Shown here in pieces: positions 26,768 through 35,456 of a DNA stretch of 64,000 nucleotides. A program made the translations under genes and the position numbers. This DNA is from Firmicutes bacterium UBA5010 (GTDB lineage: Bacteria > Bacillota > Clostridia > Tissierellales > Sedimentibacteraceae), in assembly GCA_002396645.1 (NCBI GenBank), contig DGYI01000070.1, positions 418-64,417 of the forward strand, in the 5' to 3' direction. Numbering within the stretch: position 1 is the first letter of the stretch; the number at the start of each line of letters is the position of its first letter. The notes beneath the pieces were generated by a model. It did no database searches. It was not told where the DNA came from and saw nothing but the letters and a program-made list of their open reading frames with translations.

Positions 26768-27556
26768 CTATTTTTTGGCTCTCAATGTTACACTGCCTAT
26801 TCTGTCGAAAACTACGTTTATATAGTCTCCCTTATTTATTGTAAATACTGGTGTTAATGAGCCTGATAGAATTACTTCACCTTTTTTAAGATAATTTCCA
26901 AATTGAATCATTTTATTTGCTAGCCAAACTACAGCATTTATAGGATTTCCCATTACAGCAGCACCACTTGCAGTATTTACGAGCTCTCCGTTTTTATATG
27001 TTGTCATTCCTATGACTGACAAATCAATGTCATCTATTTTCGTCATTTTATCTCCTACGACTATTCTGGCATAGGATGCACTGTCTGCAATTGTATCATA
27101 AATTTTAAAATTCCAGCTGTTAAATCTTGTATCAACTATTTCAAGAGCCGGCATTATACCCTGCGTAGCTGAGATAACATCCCAAGGTGTTACGACAGGT
27201 CCTTTTAAATCTTCTTTGAGTATAAAAACAATTTCTGCCTCAATTTTTGGCTCAATCATTGTTGAAAGATCAAGCTCTTCCTTTCCGTATATCAATCCCT
27301 TGTCTGTGAGTACTCCATAATCAGGCTCGAAAACGCCAATTTGTTCTCTGATTCCTTTACTTGTCAAGCCTATTTTTTTACCTATTATCTTTTCTCCTCG
27401 TTCAAGCTTTAATTCGATAACTCTATTCTGTATTTTATATGAATCCTCAATAGTTATTTCGGGATATTTTTCACTGAATCTTTCTATAGTCACACAAGTA
27501 TCCTCGGCTTTGATAAGCTCATGGGCAAGAGTGTCAATTAATTGGTTGTTAAACAT
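26768..27556 (-). CDS. 2-oxopent-4-enoate hydratase/4-oxalocrotonate decarboxylase-family enzyme
   Basis: This 262-residue member of the MhpD/XylI/XylJ family has GKKIGLTSKGIREQIGV near residue 58, the metal-binding EPKIEAEIVFIL near 103, and VILSGSLTPVF near 233, all typical. The hydratase converts 2-hydroxypenta-2,4-dienoate to 4-hydroxy-2-oxovalerate, the substrate of the aldolase encoded upstream; the decarboxylase branch makes the dienoate itself. Either activity feeds that aldolase. Meta-cleavage oxygenases are absent, so the dienoate must come from another route. GAGGAG precedes ATG 27556. A hairpin separates it from the gntP-type gene. Confidence 0.83.
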   Translation of the reverse strand: MFNNQLIDTLAHELIKAEDTCVTIERFSEKYPEITIEDSYKIQNRVIELKLERGEKIIGKKIGLTSKGIREQIGVFEPDYGVLTDKGLIYGKEELDLSTMIEPKIEAEIVFILKEDLKGPVVTPWDVISATQGIMPALEIVDTRFNSWNFKIYDTIADSASYARIVVGDKMTKIDDIDLSVIGMTTYKNGELVNTASGAAVMGNPINAVVWLANKMIQFGNYLKKGEVILSGSLTPVFTINKGDYINVVFDRIGSVTLRAKK

Positions 27557-27714
27557 AATTTATCTCCTCATAATATTATCTAAAATATTGTTACCATTTT
27601 GCCATATTGAAATAAAAGTTAGCAGTTATGGGTATTGAATAAAAAATAATACATTCAAAATTTTTTTGATTTAATATGACATCTATACGTATATTCAGAT
27701 TTTTTAAATTGCAT

Positions 27715-27743
27715 AAAAGTGGGATTAAAATAATCCCACTTTT
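27715..27743 (-). terminator. Perfect hairpin after the gntP-type gene
   Basis: AAAAGTGGGATTA (27715-27727) pairs base for base with 27731-27743 around a 3-nt loop. On the minus strand the stem ends in TTTT. It lies 12 bp after the gntP-type stop codon and divides the catabolic region into two transcription segments, possibly with read-through. Confidence 0.8.
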
Positions 27744-27754
27744 GTATAGTCAGC

Positions 27755-29122
27755 TTAAATGAATACGTTTAATACAAACAACAGTATCAATGAAACTACG
27801 GATACTATGAAACAGGTTAATGTATATGTTTTCAAGCCGCCTACTGTTGAAAGTCCGCCTATTTTTGATGTTATCCAAAACGCAGAGTCATTAACATGCG
27901 CTGTAGCCAATGTTCCGGAGAAAGTAGCAAGTGCCAGAACTACCGGAGCTATATTCATACTTGTTAGTACAGGTGCCAATAATCCAGCGGTTGTAATCAT
28001 GGCAACTGTACCGGAGCCTTGAGCCGCTTTTATTAAAGCAGCCACAAGCCACGCGAACAATATAGGGTGTATATTAATTGTTTGTATAGCTGTTACCAAA
28101 GCGTTTCCGATACCTACATCAGCTAATACCTTTCCAAGTCCTCCGCCCATACCGGTTATAAGTAGCACAGTACCTGCCTGCGATAATGCGTTGTTTACAC
28201 TGTCTGATATTTTGTCCATTTTCATTCTTCCTATACACAAGATGAATGATGCTAAGACACCTGCAAACATGGCTACATTTTTATCTGAAACGAATTTTAT
28301 TATTTCCGGAACATTGTCCTTACCCATTGCGGCAGTAGAAGCAGTTCCTAAAAGTATCAGAATTATTGGTAAGAATATTGGAAGCATTGCCAGCCCAAAT
28401 GATGGTATTGTACTCTCATCCTTTATCAGCTCGGCTTCAAGCTTTTTAATTTCCTCTTCATTTTTTACAGCCTGTGGGTCCATACAATTATCATTCCAAA
28501 AACCTTTTCTTGATAAGAAAAATTTATTGTAGATGAATGTTGATATTATAAATGAAGGAAGACCTATTACTATACCCCAGAAAATCATTGAACCTAACTC
28601 AACACCTAAAAGCTCTGCTCCCGTTAATGGTCCGGGCGTTGGAGGAATGAAAGTATGAGCAATACCTAAGCCGGCTACAAGTGCACTTATATAATATGCT
28701 ATTTCTTTATTTGTTTTTCTTGCGAGAGCTTTCGCTATAGGCATTAAAACTACAAAGCCTACATCATAAAAAACAGGAATCGAAACTATAAAACCTGTTA
28801 AACCCATTGCTTTATCAGTTCTTTTTTCACCAAATAGTCTTATAACACCTCTTGCAATTGACTGAACTCCACCCGTGTCAGCTACTAACTGACCTAAGAT
28901 AACACCAAAGCCAACACTTATACCTATTCCCTGCATTGTTCCGCCAAAGCCTGCAACTATTGATGTTACAGTTTGAACACCACCTAAGCTTGAAGCAATA
29001 CCCATGTAAAGCGCTCCTACGAACATTGAAATAACAGGATTTTGCTTAGCTTTTAAAATCATAACTAAAATAATTGCTATTGTCACTACCAAGTTGATAA
29101 TTAAAACTGTTGTAGATGTCAT
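27755..29122 (-). CDS. GntP-family organic/sugar acid permease
   Basis: This polytopic transporter of 455 residues has about 12 membrane helices and belongs to the GntP gluconate:proton symporter family. Motifs include FGVILGQLVADTGG and GLGIAHTFIPPTPGP; the PPTPGP stretch is highly characteristic. Known substrates of the family are aldonates, 3-hydroxybutyrate and related hydroxy acids. It sits after the IlvD-type dehydratase gene, suggesting import of that enzyme's substrate. The frame opens at 29179, but AAAGGAGAG 5 nt before ATG 29122 and the membrane-protein start MTSTTVLIIN fix the start there. Confidence 0.9.
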   Translation of the reverse strand: MTSTTVLIINLVVTIAIILVMILKAKQNPVISMFVGALYMGIASSLGGVQTVTSIVAGFGGTMQGIGISVGFGVILGQLVADTGGVQSIARGVIRLFGEKRTDKAMGLTGFIVSIPVFYDVGFVVLMPIAKALARKTNKEIAYYISALVAGLGIAHTFIPPTPGPLTGAELLGVELGSMIFWGIVIGLPSFIISTFIYNKFFLSRKGFWNDNCMDPQAVKNEEEIKKLEAELIKDESTIPSFGLAMLPIFLPIILILLGTASTAAMGKDNVPEIIKFVSDKNVAMFAGVLASFILCIGRMKMDKISDSVNNALSQAGTVLLITGMGGGLGKVLADVGIGNALVTAIQTINIHPILFAWLVAALIKAAQGSGTVAMITTAGLLAPVLTSMNIAPVVLALATFSGTLATAHVNDSAFWITSKIGGLSTVGGLKTYTLTCFIVSVVSLILLFVLNVFI

Positions 29123-29245
29123 ACTATCTCTCCTTTTATTTTTATGATATTTCGTAAAAAAACATATACTGTTAAGCAAAGAGGCGGACTTAGATTTGGG
29201 TTAATACAAAGGCTTTGATTAACAGTATTATATATGAAGCCCTAA

Positions 29246-30922
29246 TTATTTATCTGCTGAAACTACCGCGCCATAGCTTGCAGATTTAACCAAAGCGGCA
29301 TATCTTGTCAAATAGCCTTTTTTAATTTTTGGTTCAAGAACTTTAAAATTCTTTCTACGCTTGTCTAACTCTTCATCGCTCAATTTAAGCTCTAATATTC
29401 TGTTAGGAATGTCTATACTTATTATGTCACCGTTTTCAACCAGGGCGATATTGCCTCCTTCTGCTGCTTCCGGGGAAACATGACCTATAGAAGCCCCCCT
29501 TGTAGCACCTGAAAATCTTCCATCAGTAATTAAAGCACATACCTTATCAAGGCCTGCTCCGGCAATTGCTGATGTAGGAGTTAACATTTCTCTCATTCCA
29601 GGGCCTCCCTTAGGTCCTTCATATCTAACAATGACAACATCTCCGGCTGCAATTTTTCCGCCTAAGATTGCCTCTACTGCATCCTCTTCCTTATCAAATA
29701 CCTTTGCAGGTCCAGTATGCACCATCATTTCAGGAGAAACCGCAGATTGCTTAACTATAGCTCCATCAACTGCAAGGTTTCCTTTCAATACAGCAAGTCC
29801 ACCCTCTGGATAGTATGGATTATCTAATGGCCTCACAACCTCAGTATTTTTGCATGCCGCATCCTTGACATTTTCCCTCATAGTTTTTCCGGTGACTGTG
29901 ATAACATCTAAATCAACTATGTCTAGCTTTCCTACTTCCTTTATAACTACCTGCAAGCCGCCAGCATCATACAAATCTTGCAAATGGTATTTTCCTCCGG
30001 GAGAGAAACTGCAAAGCTTCGGAGCAATTTTACTGATTTTATCAAAGTCGTCAACTGTAAGCTCTATACCTATTTCGTGAGCTATTGCTATCAAGTGAAG
30101 AACTGTATTACTTGAGCCTCCTATTGCATTATCGACTGCTATAGCGTTGATAAACGTTTGCCTTGTCAATATGTCTGATGGCCTGATATTATTTTCTATT
30201 AAATACATAATCTGCTCACCGGTTCTTCTTGCAAGAACCTTTCTTTTTGCTAAATATGCAGGTATTGTAGAGTTCCATGGCAATGACATTCCTAATGCTT
30301 CAGCCATGCAATTCATTGAATTAGCTGTTCCTAAGAGGCCACAAGCTCCACAGCCCGGTGCTGCCTGCTCCTCCAGCTCATCCAAATCCTCCATACTCAT
30401 TTTTCCAAAGGATACTGCTCCGGCAGCCTCATATAATTTACTGCCATCTGTATTTTCACCTTTAAATATTCCTGCATACATCGGTCCGCCTGCGATTACA
30501 ATTGATGGTATATCTAATCTCGCAGCCGCCATAAGCATGCCGGGTGTGATTTTATCGCAGTTTGTAACCAATACCAATGCGTCTAATTGATGACCTTCTG
30601 TCATTGCTTCTATTGAATCAGCAATTAATTCTCTTGAAGCAAGAGGATAGTGCATTCCTACATGTCCCATTGCAATACCATCGCAAAGTGCTATTGCCGG
30701 AAATTCTACAGGAACTCCGCCGGCGGAAGATACTCCGGCCTTTACTGCAGCAGTAATTTCATTTAGGTGAACATGGCCCGGATTAACTTCATTAAAGGAA
30801 TTTACTACTCCAATCAGCGGTTTTTTTAAATCATCATTCGATAATCCCGTAGCTTTTAGTAATGACCTTTGACATGCTCTTTTAACGCCATCTTTGATTA
30901 AATTACTTCTCATCTCATTCAT
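29246..30922 (-). CDS. IlvD/Edd-family dehydratase
   Basis: This 558-residue iron-sulfur dehydratase has Cys80 in CDGIAMGH, Cys122 in NCDKITPGM and CGACG at 191-195 as cluster-region motifs, and GGSSNTVLHL near 274. The canonical CGSCSGMFTANSM reads CGACGLLGTANSM here, a departure from biosynthetic dihydroxy-acid dehydratase. No ilvB, ilvC or leu genes are nearby; the neighbours are aldolase, acetaldehyde dehydrogenase and GntP permease genes. A catabolic dehydration of a polyhydroxy acid to a 2-keto-3-deoxy acid is therefore inferred. Start ATG 30922 follows AAGGAGG. Branched-chain biosynthesis cannot be excluded. Confidence 0.88.
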   Translation of the reverse strand: MNEMRSNLIKDGVKRACQRSLLKATGLSNDDLKKPLIGVVNSFNEVNPGHVHLNEITAAVKAGVSSAGGVPVEFPAIALCDGIAMGHVGMHYPLASRELIADSIEAMTEGHQLDALVLVTNCDKITPGMLMAAARLDIPSIVIAGGPMYAGIFKGENTDGSKLYEAAGAVSFGKMSMEDLDELEEQAAPGCGACGLLGTANSMNCMAEALGMSLPWNSTIPAYLAKRKVLARRTGEQIMYLIENNIRPSDILTRQTFINAIAVDNAIGGSSNTVLHLIAIAHEIGIELTVDDFDKISKIAPKLCSFSPGGKYHLQDLYDAGGLQVVIKEVGKLDIVDLDVITVTGKTMRENVKDAACKNTEVVRPLDNPYYPEGGLAVLKGNLAVDGAIVKQSAVSPEMMVHTGPAKVFDKEEDAVEAILGGKIAAGDVVIVRYEGPKGGPGMREMLTPTSAIAGAGLDKVCALITDGRFSGATRGASIGHVSPEAAEGGNIALVENGDIISIDIPNRILELKLSDEELDKRRKNFKVLEPKIKKGYLTRYAALVKSASYGAVVSADK

Positions 30923-30953
30923 GATAAACCTCCTTAAACCATATTTCTTAGTA

Positions 30954-31958
30954 TTATAATCTATTTTCTAAAATTTTATAGCAAATGTCTAAAATTTGAT
31001 CCTCTTGACCGCCTACAACCTTTCTTCTTCCTAATTCTTCAAATATCAGTTTAGGTGCAATATTAAACTTTTTAGATGCTTCCATTACATCAAGATAAAA
31101 GCTTGAATAAATTCCTATATAACCTAGTAAAATTGATTCGTTTGTAATTTCTAATGAATGTTTTATTATAGGTCTGACATAATTTTTTCCAAGTTCCATA
31201 AGCTCATAAACATCGGCATTAGTTTTGATTCCCATTCTGTTTAATACAGCAACTATTGCCTGCATATTTCCATTGCCTGAGCCTGCACCTAAACCCTCCA
31301 ATGTCCCGTCTAGGTATGTTGCACCAGCCTCAACACCTGCAATAGCATTACCTACACCAAGTCCTAAGTTATTATGAGTGTGTACGCCTATCGGAACTTT
31401 CACCAGTGACTTAATTGCATTTACTCTATCTCTTATATCTACTGGACTCATGTATCCTGAGGAATCTGCAAAATAAATGACATCCGCACCATAAGACTCA
31501 GCCATTTTTGCATATTCTGCCAATTCTTTAGCACCAATCATATGGCTCATCATGAAAAATGCTATTGTCTCAAGTCCTAGTGATTTAGACAATTTAATAT
31601 GCTGCTCTCCAACATCCACTTCTGTACAATGTACTGCAACTCTGACCATATCTAGGCCAAGGTCTGCTCCAATTCTCAAGTCATCCATCGTTCCTAATCC
31701 CGGAACCAGCAATGTTCCTAACTTAGTTTTTTTAAGTTTTGATTTGGCAGCTGTTAATATTTCCTTATCTGTATGCTTCGCAAAGCCATAATTTAATATT
31801 GAGCCTCCTATTCCCGCTCCGTGACCCACCTCAGCGGCATAAATACCTGACTTTTCCAGTCCTTCGCAAATGTTTGCAATTTGCTCAGTAGTATATTGAT
31901 GATGAACTGCGTGACTTCCATCTCTTAAGGTAGTATCAATTAATCTTATTTCGCTCAT
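30954..31958 (-). CDS. mhpE: 4-hydroxy-2-oxovalerate aldolase
   Basis: This 334-residue DmpG/MhpE-type class II aldolase splits 4-hydroxy-2-oxopentanoate into pyruvate and acetaldehyde. It starts with IDTTLRDGSHAVHHQYT (metal Asp and catalytic His region), has the metal His pair in GVHTHNNLG and the LDGTLEGLGAGSGN segment. The last 60 residues form the helical domain that docks the dehydrogenase. In this family aldolase and dehydrogenase form a channelling complex; the two genes are 1 bp apart here. GGAGG precedes ATG 31958. Confidence 0.95.
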   Translation of the reverse strand: MSEIRLIDTTLRDGSHAVHHQYTTEQIANICEGLEKSGIYAAEVGHGAGIGGSILNYGFAKHTDKEILTAAKSKLKKTKLGTLLVPGLGTMDDLRIGADLGLDMVRVAVHCTEVDVGEQHIKLSKSLGLETIAFFMMSHMIGAKELAEYAKMAESYGADVIYFADSSGYMSPVDIRDRVNAIKSLVKVPIGVHTHNNLGLGVGNAIAGVEAGATYLDGTLEGLGAGSGNGNMQAIVAVLNRMGIKTNADVYELMELGKNYVRPIIKHSLEITNESILLGYIGIYSSFYLDVMEASKKFNIAPKLIFEELGRRKVVGGQEDQILDICYKILENRL

Positions 31959-31959
31959 G

Positions 31960-32841
31960 CTATATTTCCTCCTTCAGCATCTTCTCAGCATATAGCTCCG
32001 CTATCTTGACTGCTGATGATGTTTCTATGTCAAGATTTCCTGCATATGTCGGCAAGAAATCTCCCTGACCTTGAATGGTTACTGCTGTAACTATTAAGTT
32101 CTTCTCAACTTTAGGTGATAATACTAATTCATAGCCGGGTACATATTCTTTTATTTTTGCAGTCATTTCTTTAACAGCAGCTTCGATTTTATTTATATCG
32201 AATTCACCCTTTGGAATTATATAAATGGTGTTTCTCATAGGCGGCTCTGGAACTGCCGGGTTAAATAGTGTCATTACCTTACATCTCTGTGCACTTGTCA
32301 ATAATTCAATTGCTTTTGCTGTTGTCCGTGTATATTCATCTATATTCTTTCTTGTTCCGGGTCCTGCGCTTTTGCTTGCTACAGATGTTATAACCTCAGC
32401 ATATTCAATGTCAACGTTTTTTCCTATAGCATAAATTATCGGAGTAGTTGCCTGACCTCCGCAAGTAATTAAGTTGACATTTTTAACTTTTAACGCATCT
32501 TCTATGTTTACCATTGGGGATACTATTTTTCCTATGGCAGCAGGAGTTAGGTCTAATGCTATCTTTCCTAATTTTTCCAAAGCGGGTCCGTTAATCTCTG
32601 TATGCGCCTTTGCAGTAGTAGCATCGAAAACAATTTCAGCAACATCAGGATTATCTTCAATAAATTTTATACCCTCTGTTGATGTTATAAAGCCTAATTG
32701 CCTTGCTCTTTCTAATCCTTCTGATTCCACTATACCAAGCATAGCAGACATTTCCAGTTTATCACTTCTCATAACCTTATACATAAGGTCAGTACCGATG
32801 TTTCCTGGTCCTATAATTGCAACCTTTATTTTTCTTTTCAT
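31960..32841 (-). CDS. mhpF: Acetaldehyde dehydrogenase (acylating)
   Basis: This 293-residue DmpF/MhpF-type enzyme oxidises acetaldehyde to acetyl-CoA with NAD and CoA. The nucleotide-binding motif GPGNIGTDL is at 11, the catalytic cysteine is Cys127 in LITCGGQATTP, and SAGPGTRKNIDEYT follows. Propanal is a known alternative substrate of the family. It is the first gene of the catabolic operon, behind the promoter and palindrome at 32860-32914. ATG 32841 is chosen because AAAGGAG lies 6 nt upstream; the frame is open six codons further. Confidence 0.95.
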   Translation of the reverse strand: MKRKIKVAIIGPGNIGTDLMYKVMRSDKLEMSAMLGIVESEGLERARQLGFITSTEGIKFIEDNPDVAEIVFDATTAKAHTEINGPALEKLGKIALDLTPAAIGKIVSPMVNIEDALKVKNVNLITCGGQATTPIIYAIGKNVDIEYAEVITSVASKSAGPGTRKNIDEYTRTTAKAIELLTSAQRCKVMTLFNPAVPEPPMRNTIYIIPKGEFDINKIEAAVKEMTAKIKEYVPGYELVLSPKVEKNLIVTAVTIQGQGDFLPTYAGNLDIETSSAVKIAELYAEKMLKEEI

Positions 32842-32859
32842 GTCGTCTCCTTTCACCAT

Positions 32860-32876
32860 AATGAACTAAGTTCATT
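32860..32876 (-). promoter_or_regulatory. Perfect palindromic operator, probably IclR site
   Basis: AATGAACT-A-AGTTCATT: 8-bp arms around one central base, between the -10 at 32886 and the mhpF ribosome site. IclR-family operators commonly have GAAC...GTTC-type symmetry. Located just after the expected transcription start, it would block RNA polymerase when bound. Confidence 0.75.
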
Positions 32877-32885
32877 TATAAAAAC

Positions 32886-32914
32886 ATTATACAATCGTTT
32901 TCAGACAATGTCAA
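32886..32914 (-). promoter_or_regulatory. Consensus sigma-A promoter of the catabolic operon
   Basis: On the minus strand: TTGACA (32914-32909), exactly 17 bp, TATAAT (32891-32886). This is a full consensus match, implying strong transcription unless the adjacent operator is occupied. Confidence 0.9.
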
Positions 32915-33075
32915 TAGTTTTTAAAAAATTAATAATATACTATAAATTGCAAGTTTAATTATCTGGACAAATTATACCGGTTTTACTTATTTGGGAATTT
33001 ATTTTACAAGTTATTAAATTAATGATATATTTATAGTTGATAAAATAGATATTAGTAAAGGCAAGGTTCAAAAAG

Positions 33076-33663
33076 ATGAAAAAAATTGTTTTGGCTTCGG
33101 CTTCGCCGCGTCGCAAGGAAATATTGGAGCAAATAGGTATTAACTTTGATATAATTCCAAGCACTTGTGATGAAGTAATTACAAAAGATGTTCCAAAAGA
33201 CATTGTTGAAGAACTGGCACAGCAAAAGGCATATGAAGTATTTAAAAAACTTGATAATCCTGATATTGTAATAGGAGCAGACACAATAGTTGTATTAAAT
33301 GATACCATAATGGGAAAACCAAAAGATGAAAAAGACGCTTTTGACATGCTTGGTAAACTGCAAGCTAATACGCATATTGTATATACAGGAGTCTGCGTAC
33401 TGATAAAAGAAAATAATGCAATCAGAAAGCTGGTATTTTCAGAGGCTACAAAAGTAAGCATGTATCCGATGTCTAAGGATCAAATACTTGATTATATAGC
33501 TACAAAAGAACCTATGGATAAAGCGGGAGCTTATGCAGTTCAAGGAAAATCTGCGATTTATATAAAAAAAATAGATGGAGACTATAATAATGTTGTAGGA
33601 TTGCCGATAGCCAGATTATATAATGAAATGCTTGAATTTGGAATTGACTTAAAAACAATTTAG
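33076..33663 (+). CDS. maf: Maf-family nucleoside triphosphate pyrophosphatase
   Basis: This 195-residue enzyme hydrolyses non-canonical or cell-cycle-related nucleotides (dTTP/UTP type) to monophosphates. ASASPRRKEILEQIG at residue 6 is the phosphate-binding motif; GADTIVVLNDTIMGKPKDE near 75 and AGAYAVQGKSAIYI near 155 hold catalytic acids and base-recognition residues. It is divergent from the catabolic operon. The ribosome site is weak (AAGG). Maf usually sits near radC and mreB; here it leads into a transporter gene 29 bp downstream. Confidence 0.93.
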   Translation: MKKIVLASASPRRKEILEQIGINFDIIPSTCDEVITKDVPKDIVEELAQQKAYEVFKKLDNPDIVIGADTIVVLNDTIMGKPKDEKDAFDMLGKLQANTHIVYTGVCVLIKENNAIRKLVFSEATKVSMYPMSKDQILDYIATKEPMDKAGAYAVQGKSAIYIKKIDGDYNNVVGLPIARLYNEMLEFGIDLKTI

Positions 33664-33692
33664 TCAATTAAATTAGTAAAGGACGATATCTG

Positions 33693-34562
33693 ATGAATAA
33701 GACTAAAGGCTTTATATGTGTAATAATATCAGCATTTATTTTTGGATTTACACCAATACTCGGCAAATTGACATATTCAGGCGGAAGCAATGCAATAATG
33801 CTGGTTTTTCTGAGAAATTTTATGAGCTTGCCTATAATATATGCTATATTAAAGTATAAAAAAATATCATTGAAGGTAACTAAAGAAGAATTTAAAAAAT
33901 TATTTATTTTAAGTATATTCAGCACTATATTGACAGCTCTTCTTCTATACGGATCATACAGCTTTATATCAGTTGGAATGGCAACGACAGTGCATTATGT
34001 ATATCCAATACTGGTCGCACTCGTTTTAGTTATATTCTTTAAAGAAAAAATAAGCAGAATAAAAGTATTTTCTCTTATTATTTCCTTTGCCGGTGTACTG
34101 TTGTTCTTTGACGGAGATGTGTCATCAAGCTTCGTGGGACTTTTTATAGCATTTGCGTCGGGTATTTCATACGGCATGGCGCTCATATATATGGATAAAA
34201 GCGGTCTTAAAGATTACTATCCGCTTTTGGTTACATTTTACACCTGCGTTTTTGCGGCAATAGTTTTATTTTTGATTGCTGTTATAAGCGGCAGATTTAC
34301 CGTATCCTTAACCGGTGACGCATGGCTTTACTCGTTTATAGTAAGTATTATGACTTCAGTTATAGCCATAAGCTTTATGCAGATAGGTGTCAGAAATATC
34401 GGACCTACAACAACTGCAATTTTGTGTATGTTTGAGCCGATTACAAGTGTATTGCTTGGTATAGTTTTACTTGACGAAGCTATTTCTTTTAAAAGTATAT
34501 CAGCTTGCGTATTAATATTATCTGCAGTTTTGATACTGTCAATTTTTAAAGAAAAAACATAA
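33693..34562 (+). CDS. EamA-family (DMT) transporter
   Basis: This 289-residue membrane protein has ten hydrophobic helices arranged as two EamA repeats (about 5-135 and 150-285). Typical features are GFTPILGKLTYSGGSN in helix 1, the VHYVYPILVALVLVIFFKEKIS segment ending repeat 1, and the MFEPITSVLLGIVLLDEAIS segment near the end of repeat 2. It likely exports or imports a metabolite such as an amino acid or purine; the substrate cannot be predicted. AAAGGA precedes ATG 33693. Confidence 0.88.
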   Translation: MNKTKGFICVIISAFIFGFTPILGKLTYSGGSNAIMLVFLRNFMSLPIIYAILKYKKISLKVTKEEFKKLFILSIFSTILTALLLYGSYSFISVGMATTVHYVYPILVALVLVIFFKEKISRIKVFSLIISFAGVLLFFDGDVSSSFVGLFIAFASGISYGMALIYMDKSGLKDYYPLLVTFYTCVFAAIVLFLIAVISGRFTVSLTGDAWLYSFIVSIMTSVIAISFMQIGVRNIGPTTTAILCMFEPITSVLLGIVLLDEAISFKSISACVLILSAVLILSIFKEKT

Positions 34563-34627
34563 GTTGAAAATAATTGGATAAAAATATATAATATTCATAA
34601 TAAATAATAAGGAGGAGGTATTTTAAT

Positions 34628-35428
34628 ATGCCATTTTGCAAGTTATGTGGAAAAAACTTAGATGAGGGAGAGAAATGCACATGTAAAGCTTCAGGCTCTG
34701 AGGAAAACTTTGAAATCAGCAATTCAGATGTAAGCGCTTTACCGGAGGAAACAAAGAAAAGCATACCGTATATTCCCGATATTTTTAATCTTTTCAGAAG
34801 AACTATTTCAAAAAACACTATAAAACAGGTATCATTATCAGCTAAAGAAAACAGTATTTTATGGACATTTGTTATAGTACTGGAAACTCTTATAAATTCT
34901 TTAGCACTGACAGTTGTTATTCATAGAGGAATATATACAGTCCTTAAAAGTTTTCTAAAACCCTACGTTGGTGCTAATATGTCATATGGGGATTCGGCAG
35001 CAATGCTGAAGAAAATAGGATTAGGGTTCTTTAGTTTATTTTCAAGAACATTCGTTATAGGAATAATAGTATTTTTCATTACAGTAGCTTTAATCTATGT
35101 TTTATTAAAAATCTGTAAAAAGAAATGTGTGTTTAATAATATAAGCAATATGATTTCTACAGCAGCTATACCGCTTACGTTTTTATCGGTAGTAAATCTT
35201 GTACTGTGCTTTATTTTGCCTCAAGCTGCGTTGTTGGTTTATATTGTTGCTGTAACTTCAGTTTTATTATTGATGTATTTTGGTATTCAAAAACTTGATA
35301 AGTTCACTGAATCCCCGTTTTGGATTTATATGGCTTTTATATTTGTCTTATTAATTGCTTGTTTTTTGATAACAAAATTACTTATGCCGGAAATAGAGCT
35401 GAATCAAATTTTTTCGGGCATTTTTTAA
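34628..35428 (+). CDS. Zinc-ribbon membrane protein of unknown function
   Basis: I do not recognise a named family. The first 19 residues hold four cysteines (C4, C7, C17, C19) in a C-x2-C...C-x-C zinc-ribbon arrangement. A polar linker follows to about residue 75, then roughly five membrane helices over residues 78-262. Such cytoplasmic zinc-ribbon plus membrane-bundle proteins are frequent in Clostridia and usually unassigned. The gene is 28 bp upstream of a large lipoprotein gene, so the pair is probably one operon and may form one envelope complex. Shine-Dalgarno GGAGGAGG precedes ATG 34628. Confidence 0.7.
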   Translation: MPFCKLCGKNLDEGEKCTCKASGSEENFEISNSDVSALPEETKKSIPYIPDIFNLFRRTISKNTIKQVSLSAKENSILWTFVIVLETLINSLALTVVIHRGIYTVLKSFLKPYVGANMSYGDSAAMLKKIGLGFFSLFSRTFVIGIIVFFITVALIYVLLKICKKKCVFNNISNMISTAAIPLTFLSVVNLVLCFILPQAALLVYIVAVTSVLLLMYFGIQKLDKFTESPFWIYMAFIFVLLIACFLITKLLMPEIELNQIFSGIF

Positions 35429-35456
35429 TTTTTTTGAGAGGAGCTAATAACCGAAT

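Noticed and set aside
27557..27714. A separate promoter for the MhpD-type gene
   Set aside because: Only a poor TTTCAA-19-TATTTT match was found, so it is not listed as a promoter although a second transcription unit is likely.
29246..30922. Branched-chain amino acid biosynthesis role for the IlvD-type dehydratase
   Set aside because: No other ilv or leu genes are in the window, and the operon partners are catabolic; biosynthesis is kept only as an alternative.
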